From positions 1 through 64,000 of the forward strand of contig JAVIAB010000157.1 in assembly GCA_032433765.1 (NCBI GenBank): 64,000 nt of DNA, read 5' to 3'. This DNA is from Megaustenia siamemsis (taxonomy: Eukaryota; Mollusca; Gastropoda; Stylommatophora; Ariophantidae). Numbering within the stretch: position 1 is the stretch's first letter; each line of letters starts with the position of its first letter. Both the position numbers and the translations under genes were made by a program. The notes beneath the pieces were generated by a model, which saw only the letters and a program-made list of their open reading frames with translations, searched no databases and was not told the origin of the DNA. Below, one piece after another: positions 33,896-45,484 of this stretch.

Positions 33896-34024
33896 TGTGT
33901 GTTGCTTATTTCTTCAAGTGCGGTTGGATAATTCATTGACTTTGGCTCATGGACGTTCGAGGTCCGATGTTTGGGGCCTGGTCATGAAATTCAAATTTGC
34001 CCCCGTCTCCTTCTCATCCCCGTC

Positions 34025-35135
34025 TCACTTCTACAATATCTGCTGACTCCTTCTACAATATCTGCTGACTCCTTCTACAATATCTGCTGACTCCTTCTAC
34101 AATATCTGCTGACTCCATCTACAATATCTGCTGTCTTCTACTACAATATCTGCTGTCTCCTTCTACAATATCTGCTGACTCCTTCTACAATATCTGCTGA
34201 CTCCTTCTACAATATCTGCTGACTCCTACAATATCTGCTGTCTCCTTCTACAATATCTGCTGTCTCCTTCTACAATATCTGCTGACTCCTTCTACAATAT
34301 CTGCTGACTCCTTCTACAATATCTGCTGTCTCCTTCTACAATATCTGCTGTCTCCTTCTACAATATATGGTGCCTCCTTCTACAATATCTGCTGACTCCT
34401 TCTACAATATCTGCTGTCTCCTTCTACAATATTTGCTGTCTCCTTCTACAATATCTACTGACTCCTTCTACAATATCTGCTGACTCCTTCTACAATATCT
34501 GCTGTCTCCTTCTACAATAGCTGCTGTCTCCTTCTACAATATCTACTGACTCCTTCTACAATATTTGCTGTCTCCTTCTACAATATCTGCTGTCTCCTTC
34601 TACAATATCTGCTGTCTTCTACTACAATATCTGCTGTCTCCTTCTACAATATCTGCTGTCTTCTACTACAATATCTGCTGTCTCCTTCTACAATATCTGC
34701 TGTCTTCTACTGCAATATCTGCTGTCTCCTTCTACAATATCTGCTGTCTTCTACTACAATATCTGCTGACTCCTACAATATCTGCTGACTCCTTCTACAA
34801 TATTTGCTGTCTCCTTCTACAATATCTGCTGTCTCCTTCTACAATATCTGCTGTCTCCTTCTACAATATTTGCTGACTCCTTCTACAATATCTGCTGTCT
34901 CCTTCTACAATATCTGCTGTTTTCTACTACAATATCTGCTGACTCCTTCTACAATATTTGCTGTCTCCTTCTACAATATCTGCTGACTCCTTCTACAATA
35001 TTTGCTGTCTTCTACTACAATATCTGCTGACTCCTACAATATCTGCTGTCTCCTTCTACAATATCTGCTGTCTTCTACTACAATATCTGCTGACTCCTAC
35101 AATATCTGCTGTCTCCTTCTACAATATCTGATATC
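34025..35135. repeat. 22-bp minisatellite, about 50 copies
   Basis: The unit is CTCCTTCTACAATATCTGCT plus GA or GT. TCTTCTACTACAATATC and TACAATATTTGC variants are interspersed. Each unit on the plus strand is pyrimidine-rich. Confidence 0.96.
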
Positions 35136-35184
35136 TATATTGTGTTTTATATTCTTAGTTCTACAATAGCTGATGTCTATATTG

Positions 35185-36690
35185 TGTTTTACAGCAACAC
35201 AATATTTAGTCTTACAGCAACAACAACAGCCACTGCTATTTTTAGTGTTACAACAACAACAGCCACCGCTACTTTTAGTGTTACAACAACAGCCACTGCT
35301 ACTTTTAGTGTTACAGCAACAACAGCCACTGCTACTTTTAGTATTACAACAACAACAGCCACTGCTACTTTTAGTGTTACAACAACAACAACCGCTGCTA
35401 CTTTTAGTGTTAAAGCAACAACAACCACCGCTACTTTTAGTGTTATAGAACAACAACCACTGCTACTTTTAGTGTTACAACAACAACAGCAACTGCTACT
35501 TTTAGTGGTACAACAACAACAGCCACTGCTACTTTTAGTGTTATAGCAACAACAACCACTGCTACTTTCAGTTTTACAACAACAAAAGCCACTGCTACTT
35601 TCAGTGTTATAGCAACAACAGCCACTGCTACTTTTAGTATTATAGCAACAACAGCCACTGCTACTTTTAGTGTTATAGCAACAACAGCCACCGCTACTTT
35701 TAGTGGTATAGCAACAACCACTGCTACTTTTAGTGTTATAGCAACAACCACTGCTACTTTTAGTGTTATAGCAACAACCACCGCTACTTTTAGTGTTACA
35801 ACAACAGCCACTGCTACTTTTAGTGTTACAGCAACAACAGCCACTGCTACTTTTAGTATTACAGCAACAACAGCCACTGCTACTTTTAGTATTACAACAA
35901 CAACAGCCACTGCTACTTTTAGTGTTATAGCAACAACAGCCACTGCTACTTTTAATGTTATAGCAACAACAACCACTGCTACTTTTAGTGTTAAGCAACA
36001 ACAACCACCGCTACTTTTAGTGTTATAACAACAACCACTGCTACTTTTAGTGTTACAACAACAACAGCCACTGCTACTTTTAATGTTATAGCAACAACAA
36101 CTACTGCTACTTTTAGTATTATAGCAAACAACACTTTTACAACACTGCTATTTTCAGTTTTACAACAACAACCACTGCTACTTTTAGTGTTACAACCACA
36201 AATATTGATACTTTTATTGTTACAACAACGGCTACTATTACTTTTAGTATTACAACAACAACCACTGCTACTTTTAGTGTTACAACAACTGCTACTGCTA
36301 CTTTTAGTGTTACAACAACAACAGCCACTGCTACTTTTAGTGCTACAACAACAACAGCCACGGCTACTTTTAGTGTTACAACAACAGCCACTGCTACTTT
36401 TAGTGTTACAACCACAAATATTGATACTTTTATTGTTACAACAACGGCTACTGCTACTTTTAGTATTACAACAACAACCACTGCTAATTTTAGTGTTACA
36501 ACAACTGCTACTGCTACTTTTAGTGTTACAACAACAACAGCCACTGCTACTTTTAGTGCTACAACAACAACAGCCACGGCTACTTTTAGTGTTACAACCA
36601 CAAATATTGATACTTTCATTGTTACAACAAACGGCTACAGCTACTTTTAGTATTACAATAACTACTATTGCTACTTTTATTGTTACAATA
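35185..36690. repeat. 33-bp CAA-rich minisatellite, about 45 copies
   Basis: The unit is ACTGCTACTTTTAGTGTTAC then AACAACAACAGCC. Units shrink or grow by whole CAA triplets. Around 36.2-36.65 kb a larger block containing ACAAATATTGATACTTTTAT is repeated three times. Triplet-based length keeps several frames open (LKVAVAVVV, LLLLVLQQQ, SSSGCCCCNTK), which is a composition effect and not a protein family. Confidence 0.95.
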
Positions 36691-36799
36691 ACATGTAAGC
36701 TACTTCTAGTGCTGTGTCTACTACGATTACTACATTTAATAATAGACATATACTGTTACACGTGGAACATATAGTCTAATAATTGATATCTCTAGTTCT

Positions 36800-38612
36800 A
36801 CAAGAACAACATAACTAGACCAACTGATACTGCCACAAGAACAACATAACTAAACCAACACCTACTGCTATAAGAACAACATAACTAGACCAAATGATAC
36901 TGCTACAAGAACAACATAACTAAACCAACACCTACAGCTATAAGAACAACATAACTAGACCAACTGATACTGCCACAAGAACAACATAACTAAACTAACA
37001 CCTACAGCTATAAGAACAACATAACTAGACCAACTGATACTGCCACAAGAACAACATAACTAGACCAACACCTACTGCTATAAGAACAACATAACTAGAC
37101 CAACTGATACTGCTACAAGAACAACATAACTAAACCAACACCTACTGCTATAAGAACAACATAACTAGACCAACTGATACTGCTACAAGAACAACATAAC
37201 TAAACCAACACCTACTGCTATAAGAACAACATAACTAGACCAACTGATACTGCTACAAGAACAACATAACTAAACCAACACCTACTGCTATAAGAACAAC
37301 ATAACTAGACCAACTGATACTGCCACAAGAACAACATAACTAGACCAACTGATACTGCTATAAGAACAACATAACTAGACCAACTGATACTGCTACAAGA
37401 ACAACATAACTAGACCAACTGATACTGCTACAAGAACAACATAACTAGACCAACTGATACTGCTATAAGAACAACATAACTAGACCAACTGATACTGCTA
37501 CAAGAACAACATAACTAGACCAACTGATACTGCTACAAGAACAACATAACTAGACCAACTGATTCTGCTACAAGAACAACATAACTAGACCAACTGATAC
37601 TGCCACAAGAACAACATAACTAGACCAACTGATACTGCTACAAGAACAACATAACTAGACCAACTGATACTACTATAAGAACATAACTAGACCAACACCT
37701 ACTGCTACAAGAACAACATAACTAGACCAACTGATACTGCTACAAGAACAACATAACTAGACCAACTGATACTGCTATAAGAACAACATAACTAGACCAA
37801 CTGATACTACTATAAGAACATAACTAGACCAACTGATACTGCTACAAGAACAACATAACTAGACCAACTGATACTACTATAAGAACATAACTAGACCAAC
37901 TGATACTACTATAAGAACATAACTAGACCAACACCTACTGCTACAAGAACAACATAACTAGACCAACTGATACTGCTATAAGAACATAACTAGACCAACT
38001 GATACTGCTACAAGAACAACATAACTAGACCAACTGATACTACTATAAGAACATAACTAGACCAACTGATACTGCTACAAGAACAACATAACTAGACCAA
38101 CTGATACTGCTACAAGAACAACATAACTAGACCAACACCTACTGTTACAAGAACAACATAACTAGACCAACACCAACTGTTACAAGAACAACATAACTAG
38201 ACAAACTGATACTGCTACAAGAACAACATAACTAGACCAACACCAACTGCTATAAGAACAACATAACTACACCAACACCAACTGCTATAAGAACAACATA
38301 ACTAGAATAACACCAACTGCTATAAGAACAACATAACTAGACCAACACCAACTGCTATAAGAACAACATAACTAGACCAACACCAACTGCTATAAGAACA
38401 ACATAACTAGACCAACTGTTACTACTATAAGAACAACATAACTAGACCAACTGTTACTACTATAAGAACAACATAACTAGACCAACACCAACTGCTATAA
38501 GAACAACATAACTGCCCCAACTGTTACTACTATAAGAACAACATAACCATACCAAATGTTATTAAAAATAACATAACTACACCAATTACTACTAAGAACA
38601 AAACAACACCAA
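36800..38612. repeat. 35-bp minisatellite left of LINE-D, about 50 copies
   Basis: The unit is AAGAACAACATAACTAGACC then AACTGATACTGCTAC. Two sub-units (CAACTGATACTGC and CAACACCTACTGC) alternate strictly at 36.85-37.3 kb, giving a dimeric higher-order repeat. The 38.2-38.6 kb end is more diverged. The core AACATAACTA is shared with the array to the right of LINE-D. Confidence 0.96.
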
Positions 38613-38758
38613 AAGTTACTGGAGCTGGCCAGTTTATAACGTGGAACGGGTTCTAGGCCGTGCGACTGAGCAAGTGCACGTGAGTCTAGGCCATCCAAAG
38701 CAACAACGTTCAGCGACGTTCATCTTTAAAGACGACGGTAAGAAGTGTAAGTTTTCAG

Positions 38759-39631
38759 ATGCAGCCCAAACTACACCATCGAAGAAGGAAAACACGACGG
38801 GGCAAGAGGGGTGGCACTAAACTATCAAAGTGTGAGAGGCTAGGCCTAAAGTATGTGCGCGTTACTTATTGGAATTGTGGGTCCATTAATCAACGACGGC
38901 CCATTCTTGATAAGCTACTGTGCGGCGCCGATATAATGGTTTTGCAAGAAACTCTTCTTGGTGACAGGACAGTAAGTACTCCTGGCTTTCATTGCTTTTA
39001 CAATAGACGACACCTTGGGCAGGCCATCCTTGTGCGCAACAATATGGTGGCAGCTGAGGTTGATATGTCTGTGTGGAACAATGCAGAATTGCAGGTACAT
39101 GCGGTTAGGGTGCAGACCCCAGTTCATTTCGTGATTGTTAATGTGTATGCCTGTAATGGGAAGGTGAACACACAACAATGGCAGAATCTCTTCGAGTTCG
39201 ATGAAGAGAATGTCATTTTCTGCGGAGACTTTAATGCTAGAGGAGACCAGTGGGGTAACGTCATAACCAACAAGCAGGGAGAAGACCTAGAGAACGCACT
39301 GGTATCGGGCCGATTTAGTGTGCTTGAATGATGGAAGGGCAACAAGAATGGCCACTCGAACAGGGACTCTGATAGTGTCATAGACCTGGCACTGGTGTCT
39401 TCCACCTTCGCACCGGTTTGCAGGTGGAGCGCACTGGGGTTCCACGGAAGTGATCACTATCCATGTGTCCTCCTAATTGAGAAAGGCGGAAATAAAAGCC
39501 AGAGAAGAAAGCTCCACACATTCAACTACGAGAAAACAGACCAGGACGTCATTAGCAAAATCAGACATAGGAAACGGAGCGCCCTCGTAGGAGGCAGGAG
39601 AGATGGACGCAGCCACCTTGGTGGAACGTAG
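38759..39631 (+). pseudogene. LINE-D endonuclease domain
   Basis: Starts at an ATG with a basic N-terminus (RRRKTRRGKRGG). The AP-endonuclease motifs follow: YWNCGSIN (strand with the catalytic Asn), MVLQET (metal-binding Glu), GDFNARGDQWG (catalytic Asp/Asn) and GSDHYPCVL (terminal SDH). The enzyme nicks target DNA to prime reverse transcription. A stop at 39329-39331, inside the segment that should read LNDGRATRM, and a second frame change near 39365 break the domain. The original frame then resumes to about 39631. Confidence 0.88.
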
Positions 39632-39639
39632 ATATCGAG

Positions 39640-40941
39640 GAAGCTTGGCGGAGCAAGAGACAAACGGTCAAGACATGGCAGAAAGCCAGAAGGTATGGTA
39701 GAACACAACCTGAGCTCTTGAAGCGTCTGAAAGTAGAGGTCGACCAAAAAATGATGCACTTTAAACTATGTGCTAAGCAGGCTAAGGATGCCAAATGGGA
39801 TGACTTCTGTAAAAAAGTGTGCTCAGAAAAATCGCTAGCCACATTCTGGTGCCTTCATCAGTGCATGCATGGCACACCACGACACAGAGGTATACCAGAC
39901 TTTCAGAGCACAGACCAGATATGGCACAAATCTGATGAGAGCAAAGGGAAGGCCCTGCTTGCCCGCTACATTGAGCAGACGAACCAAAGAAATGAGGCTG
40001 TAAGAATGAGGATACGGGGATCTTTGTCAAATTTGTGTGAGGATGTAGGGCTGGAAGAAGATATCACAATCACAACCGATACCATTCGCGCGACACTTAA
40101 AAGGTCACACAACACTGCTCCTGGTCCAGATGGTGTTCGGTATGATGACATAGGCGATTTAGCTGATGACGACTTGACAACACTGGCCAATGAGTTTAAT
40201 GCCAGTATTCGGAGTGGCCAGATTAAGGAGGAGTGGCTACACAGCTACTTACTACCGCTACCGAAGCCAAACAAGGACCATTCTCAGATCAGTGCCTACA
40301 GAATCATCACAATGCAGAACACTGCGGACAAGCTGCTGGAGAAAATAGTTGCCCGTGTCCTCACGTGTCGCCTTGAACAGAAACGCGTATTCCCATCCAC
40401 ACTCGGAGGTTATAGATATAACAAAGAGACATGGCTCAATGCGGCAGTATTTGCCTATGACGTCTTCGAAGGCTTCCACAGACGAGAGGAGACATGTGCT
40501 GCTGCTATAGATCTGGAGGATGCATACAACAGGGTACCATTTTAATATCTCATGCATATGCTTCTCAAACTGGCGGTGAACCCCTTCCTCATAAGATGGA
40601 TCGCCGCGGCACTGTTTCAGAGGAAGGTGATACTCAGATGTGGAAGTTGGTCTTCCGAGCCAACATCCATTTGTCCAGGGCTGCCACAAGGTTCACCATT
40701 GTCACCAGTTCTATTTAACGTGTACACAATAACGATCACGGCCCAACAGCTGGATGGGAGGGGAAGAACTATGACTTTTGCTGATGATATTCTGGTATAT
40801 CGACAGGGAAGAGACAGACGGGGAATCACCTCCACAATGGAAGACGAACTCGATCGCATTTCTTCCTGGTGTGGGGTTTCAGGTGCCTTGGTTAATCCTA
40901 ATAAAGCATCAGTTTCATGGTTCTCCCTTAACAATCGTTAA
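39640..40941 (+). pseudogene. LINE-D reverse transcriptase domain
   Basis: From about 39640 the frame moves by one and runs through the linker into RT: APGPDGVRYDDI (block 1), LLPLPKPNKDHSQISAYR and IITMQNTADKLLEKI (block 2), AAIDLEDAYNRVPF (motif A with catalytic Asp), GLPQGSPLSPVLFNVY (motif B), and FADDILVY (motif C with the catalytic Asp pair). A single in-frame stop at 40543-40545 follows RVPF. A CAA-to-TAA change would explain it. The frame continues directly afterwards. All catalytic residues are still present. Confidence 0.92.
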
Positions 40942-42306
40942 TACGACCACACCGGTAGTACGAATGGGAGCTGATGAGGTGACCAGGGACAAGTTGATGA
41001 CATACCTCGGAGTTAAGTTTGATCGCAGCCTGTGTTTTCGGGACCACGTTGACCATGTGATAACAAAATCCCGCAAAGGATTAGCCGCCTTGAAGGTCAT
41101 GGCAGCTGCCAACATCGAGCAGAGGCTACTTACTCTTCTGTTCCAGGGATTAGTCCTCACACCAATCGAGTATGCCCTGGCCATTCTTACTGTCAGTACG
41201 ACTCAAATTGATAGGCTGGAGAAAATACAAAATGAAGCCATGCGCATTATCCTGGGATGTACGAGGGACACTCCCTGTGTGGCAATGAGGTATCTTCTTG
41301 ACTTTCCAACCATGGATGACAGAATCAAGATCTGGAGAGCACGAGCATACCTAAAGATTAGTACAGATACAGAGCATCCATTGCACCACGTGCTCAACAC
41401 AGAGAAAGGTACCAGGCTAAAAAGAGGCAAATCATGGGTGGACCGAGCAGAAGATGTCATCAAACAGGTCTGTGGGCTTACCAATCTCAGCGTTGGTGAG
41501 GAGTGGATACCGGTGCCTACGTCATTCAAGGGGACTTTCTCATGTATTGTCACACTCGACAGGAAAAGTAGGGAACAGAACCCAGTCGTGGTTAATGCTG
41601 AGGTCAACGGTCTCATCTGCGATAACACCGATGAGAAAGATGCAGTCATCTATACAGACGGATCTGTAAGACGACACGAAAAAGTGCATGGGCATTTACA
41701 GCACGCTCGGCAGGCAGAATAGCCAAGGAAGACAGTGGTGCATACGCCATGACCACGAGTAGCATGACAATGGAGGTGATGGCAGTGACCAAGGCATTCA
41801 AATGGTTAGAGTCACAAGACTACATCCACGCATGTATACTGAGTGATTCGATGAGCATGATAAAAAAAGTGGAGGCGGGCTTTGTACGCATGCAATGGGT
41901 AGAGTCGTTGCAGAAATCCAAAATACGTAAGGTCACCTTTGTCTATGTCCCTGGACATGCGGGAGTACGGGGAAATGGGAGAGCGGACAGGTTGGCTAGC
42001 TGCGGTGTCGTTGAGGACGGGCAACCGATGGATCGGGCGGACATCATCAATGCCCTTCGAGATGTTGGAAGAGCACAGGACTTCGACAAACACAGATCAA
42101 CGTCACTTCTTCGGATGATGGAAATGGGAGTTAAGATGGGCACAGCCAGAAATGAGAAACTTGGTGGCCGTGTAAGAAGACTTATCAACCAACATAGAAC
42201 TGGAGTCGTCAGTCGCTGGACACTGCGGGAATTGCTGAGGAGGGGATCTGAGCACCTATGGACATGTTCGGAGTGCAATGATGATGACCCGCAAATAACT
42301 CAATAA
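40930..42306 (+). pseudogene. LINE-D thumb, RNase H domain and C-terminal tail
   Basis: After a frameshift near 40930 the ORF continues with YLGVKFD and GLAALKVM to the RNase H domain: IYTDGSV (first Asp), a second frameshift near 41680, then MTMEVMAVTKAF (Glu), LSDSMSM (Asp), and VPGHAGVRGNGRAD (His/Asp). RNase H removes the RNA strand of the hybrid and is diagnostic of I-like clades. The end (HLWTCSECNDDD) looks like half of a zinc-binding motif. The same segment is present as a fragment at 6925-7200. Confidence 0.9.
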
Positions 42307-42313
42307 CTCAACT

Positions 42314-43385
42314 CAACACCAAATGATGGTTGGAACAATATAACTACACCAAATGATAGTTGGAACAATATAACTACACCAACTGCTAGTTGCAACAATA
42401 TAACTACACCAAATGATAATTCTATGACAACAACGTAATTACCTCCAATATAAAAAAAAAACTACTAAACCTTCTACCTGCCTTACAACAATAACATAAC
42501 TACAACAACGTCTACTTCCAGTACAACAATAACATAACTACAACAACGTCTACTTCCTGTACAACAATAACATAACTACAACAACGTCTACTTCCAGTAC
42601 AACAATAACATAGCTACAACAACTTCTACTGACATTACAACAATAACATAACTACAACAACTTCTACTGACAGTACAACAATAACATAACTACTACAACT
42701 TCTACTGGCATTACAACAATAACATAACTACAATAACTTCTACTGACAGTACAACAATAACATAACTACAATAATTTCTACTGACAGTACAACAATAACA
42801 TAACTACAACAACTTCTACTGACAGTACAACAATAACATAACTACAATAACTTCTACTGACAGTACAACAATAACATAACTACAATAACTTCTACTGGCA
42901 TTACAACAATAACATAACTACAATAACTTCTACTGGCATTACAACAATAACATAACTACAATAACTTCTACTGACAGTACAACAATAACATAACTACAAT
43001 AACTTCTACTGGCATTACAACAATAACATAACTACAATCACTTCTACTGACAGTACAACAATAACATAACTACAACAACTTCTAATGACAGTACAACAAT
43101 AACATAACTACAACAACTTCTACTGACAGTACAACAATAACATAACTACAATAACTTCTACTGGCATTACAACAATAACATAACTACAATAACTTCTACT
43201 GGCATTACAACAATAACATAACTACAATAACTTCTACTGACAGTACAACAATAACATAACTACAACAACTTCTACTGACAGTACAACAATAACATAACTA
43301 CAACAACTTCTACTGACAGTACAACAATAACATAACTACAACAACTTCTACTGGCATTACAACAATAACATAGCTATAACAACAT
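42314..43385. repeat. 38-bp minisatellite right of LINE-D, about 27 copies
   Basis: The unit is AACAATAACATAACTACAAC then AACTTCTACTGACAGTAC. The first four units (42314-42430) are intermediate (AACAATATAACTACACCAAA). They link this family to the 35-bp array left of LINE-D. GACAGTAC and GGCATTAC variants are intermixed. The plus strand is almost free of G. Confidence 0.95.
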
Positions 43386-43386
43386 A

Positions 43387-43518
43387 GATGGTGGTGGGTT
43401 CAACCTTTCCTGAAATGCCATCAACAGTTATAGGTAAGAGAGTGGCCATGAACTTGACAATCCAGGTCTGGGATGATCTTTATGCAGCAGATCCCGTCAG
43501 TGAACAAGACATTGGCAG
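43387..43518 (+). CDS. Candidate internal exon, C2-like segment
   Basis: An open, non-repetitive 132-bp segment lies between two arrays. It starts after an AG (ACATAG/ATGGTGG) and ends at a strong donor GGCAG/GTGAGTT. The frame reads through FPEMPSTVIGKRVAMNLTIQ then VWDDLYAADPVSEQDIGR. The pattern MNLTIQVWDD...D.IGR resembles the W-D turn of C2-like or Notch-ligand N-terminal folds, but this is inference. The exon could also begin at the AG at 43426-43427. If real, arrays on both sides lie in introns of one large plus-strand gene. The acceptor is weak because the upstream sequence is repeat, not pyrimidine-rich. Confidence 0.38.
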
Positions 43519-43539
43519 GTGAGTTATTACCATTTGGGA

Positions 43540-44410
43540 TTATTAAATGTTTACCATTCTTTATGCTTGTCAAATGTTTATCACTTTTTATTTGTGGGAT
43601 GTTTTTCCCTCTTTCGTTGTAGAATGTTAATCATTCTTTAGTTATGCTGATTGTTTATTATTCTCTATATTTGTGGACTGTTTATTATTCTTTATGCTTG
43701 TTGAATGTTTATCATTCTTTCATTTACTAAATCTTGTATAATTTATTCTTTTCTCAAAATGGTTATCATTTATCAGATTTTTATCATTTAAATGTTTATC
43801 AAAATGTACAATTAATTAATTTATAAAATGTTTATCATTTATTTGTTGATCAATGTGTATCATTTAATCATTTAAAGAATGTTTATCATTTATTTGTTGA
43901 TCAATGTGTATCATTTAATCATTTAAAGAATGTTTATCATTTATTTGTTTATCAATGTGTATCATTTAATCATTTAAAGAATGTTTATCATTTATTTGTT
44001 GATCAATGTGTATCATTTAATCATTTAAAAAATGTTTATAATTTATTTGTTGATCAATGTGTATCATTTAATCATTTAAAGAATGTTTATAATTTATTTG
44101 TTGATCAATGTGTATCATTTAATCATTTAAAGAATGTTTATCATTTATTTGTTGATCAATATGTATCATTTAATCATTTAAAGAATGTTTATCATTTATT
44201 TGTTGATCAATGTGTATCATTTAATCATTTAAAGAATGTTTATCATTTATTTGTTGATCAATGTGTATCATTTAATCATTTAAAGAATGGTTATCATTTA
44301 TTCACTATTGAATGTTTATCATTTATACATTTAAATAATTTTTATCATGTATTTATTTATAAAATGTTATTATTTATTTTTGTATCGTTTATTTGTTTAT
44401 AGAATGTTAT
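43540..44410. repeat. 51-bp AT-rich minisatellite, about 10 regular copies plus degenerate start
   Basis: Regular units from about 43840 contain TGTGTATCATTTAATCATTT then AAAGAATGTTTATCATTTAT. From 43540 to 43840 only scattered AATGTTTATCATT pieces remain. The family continues at 45177-45350 beyond an inserted segment. Confidence 0.92.
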
Positions 44411-45176
44411 CCTTCATTTGGTTATTGGTTATGGAAGGCCCCTGCAAACGAATTAAAATCCATAATTACTCAACTGCCCGTGCCAGCGTAATCACCCGAA
44501 TTAATATCTCATCTCCCAAACAAAGAAAGGTAACTGTAGTCTACATCGTAGCAGTTTCAGCACACGCCAAAAGACATAAGGCGAAACCGCACAGAAAGTG
44601 AACACAGCCAACTGTTCCCTGTGATACAATATCATCATTCATCGTAAACAATTGGGACATCGAAACATGATCAAAACGGATGAGACACACAGCTCACGGT
44701 GTGCACATAGCACTTAACTCAGTATCCCCTGCAACAAGCCGGACTTGGAATATGAGGAAACTGCAACAAGGAACACTTTCCATACGTAGACTTCAATGGT
44801 TCCTGTCGCCTATCCACCATATACCGGAAGTTCACGTCCTCCTGAAAATGATGATCGTCATATTTTTATTTAAATGTCAATTCCGAACATATAAACACAC
44901 AGTTAGTCGTCAGATTATCCCCGTCGTACATCAAACAATAGACAGTTACTAGTTAGCTATGTAGGATTAGTTGTATTTATTCACATATCTGTGTGTGTAT
45001 GTTGTTTGTTTGTTCCTGCTGAAGGCCTATTGAGCCGAAACGTCGTTCGAATCTGTGTCGTCTACTAATCACGTAAAGCTTCTAACATACCATTTTTTCT
45101 TTTTTTTCAATTTTCCGTAGATTAGCGTATGGCCCGTCTTGGGATATACGATGAGCCATTACGATGACGTAGCACA
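44411..45176 (+). mobile_element. Inserted segment with GAAGGCC/CGAAAC arm at its 3' part
   Basis: About 765 bp of non-repetitive DNA interrupts the 51-bp array. TTGTTTATAGAATGTT is found on both sides (about 44395-44410 and 45177-45192), but it is also array consensus. The 44943-45119 part is the best-preserved copy of the arm seen at 2432-2875 and 4710-4886, with CTGAAGGCCTATTGAGCC then GAAACGTCG. The rest (44411-44942) has open frames without recognisable motifs. A Penelope-like fragment is possible. No RT or GIY-YIG signature is visible. Confidence 0.55.
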
Positions 45177-45350
45177 TTGTTTATAGAATGTTTATAATTT
45201 ATTTGTTCATAAAATGGTTATATATTCATTATCAAATGTGTATCGTTTAAAGTTTATGAAATGTTTATCGTTTATCTGTTTATGAATGTTTATCATTTAT
45301 TCTCTTATCAAATGTTTATAACTAACTTGTTTATCAAGAATAGATGAAGG
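45177..45350. repeat. Degenerate remainder of the 51-bp AT-rich array
   Basis: Scattered AATGTTTAT(A/C)ATTTAT and TGTTTAT pieces continue the array interrupted at 44410, here much more diverged. Confidence 0.7.
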
Positions 45351-45484
45351 TTTTTTGTTTGCCAAATGTTCAGCATTAGTTTCAACATGAACTTAAGTCT
45401 CTGGCAATGTGTGGCTTTCCTGACAAACAAGATGGAGTAGATTGTAGGTCAAAGCTTTGTTGGTCTTTGTTGTTGATGCTGTAG

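Larger units (their letters stand above)
38614..42313 (+). mobile_element. LINE-D: I/Nimbus-type non-LTR retrotransposon, broken ORF2
   Basis: A 3.7-kb element with, in order, an AP-like endonuclease, a reverse transcriptase and an RNase H followed by a short Cys-containing tail. That order is typical of I-clade LINEs, which include the snail element Nimbus. ORF1 (nucleic-acid-binding) is not visible, so the copy is 5'-truncated or has lost it. The end is AACTCAATAACTCAACT. CAACACCAAA occurs at 38604-38613 and again at 42314-42323, a possible 10-bp target-site duplication, although the surrounding array makes chance likely. At least four frame breaks make it non-functional. Confidence 0.9.

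Noticed and set aside
41812..42278. Minus-strand open frames opposite the LINE-D RNase H
   Set aside because: Shadows of the real plus-strand coding sequence.
44395..45192. TTGTTTATAGAATGTT flanks as a 16-bp target-site duplication
   Set aside because: The sequence is the consensus of the surrounding 51-bp array, so identity on both sides is expected without duplication.
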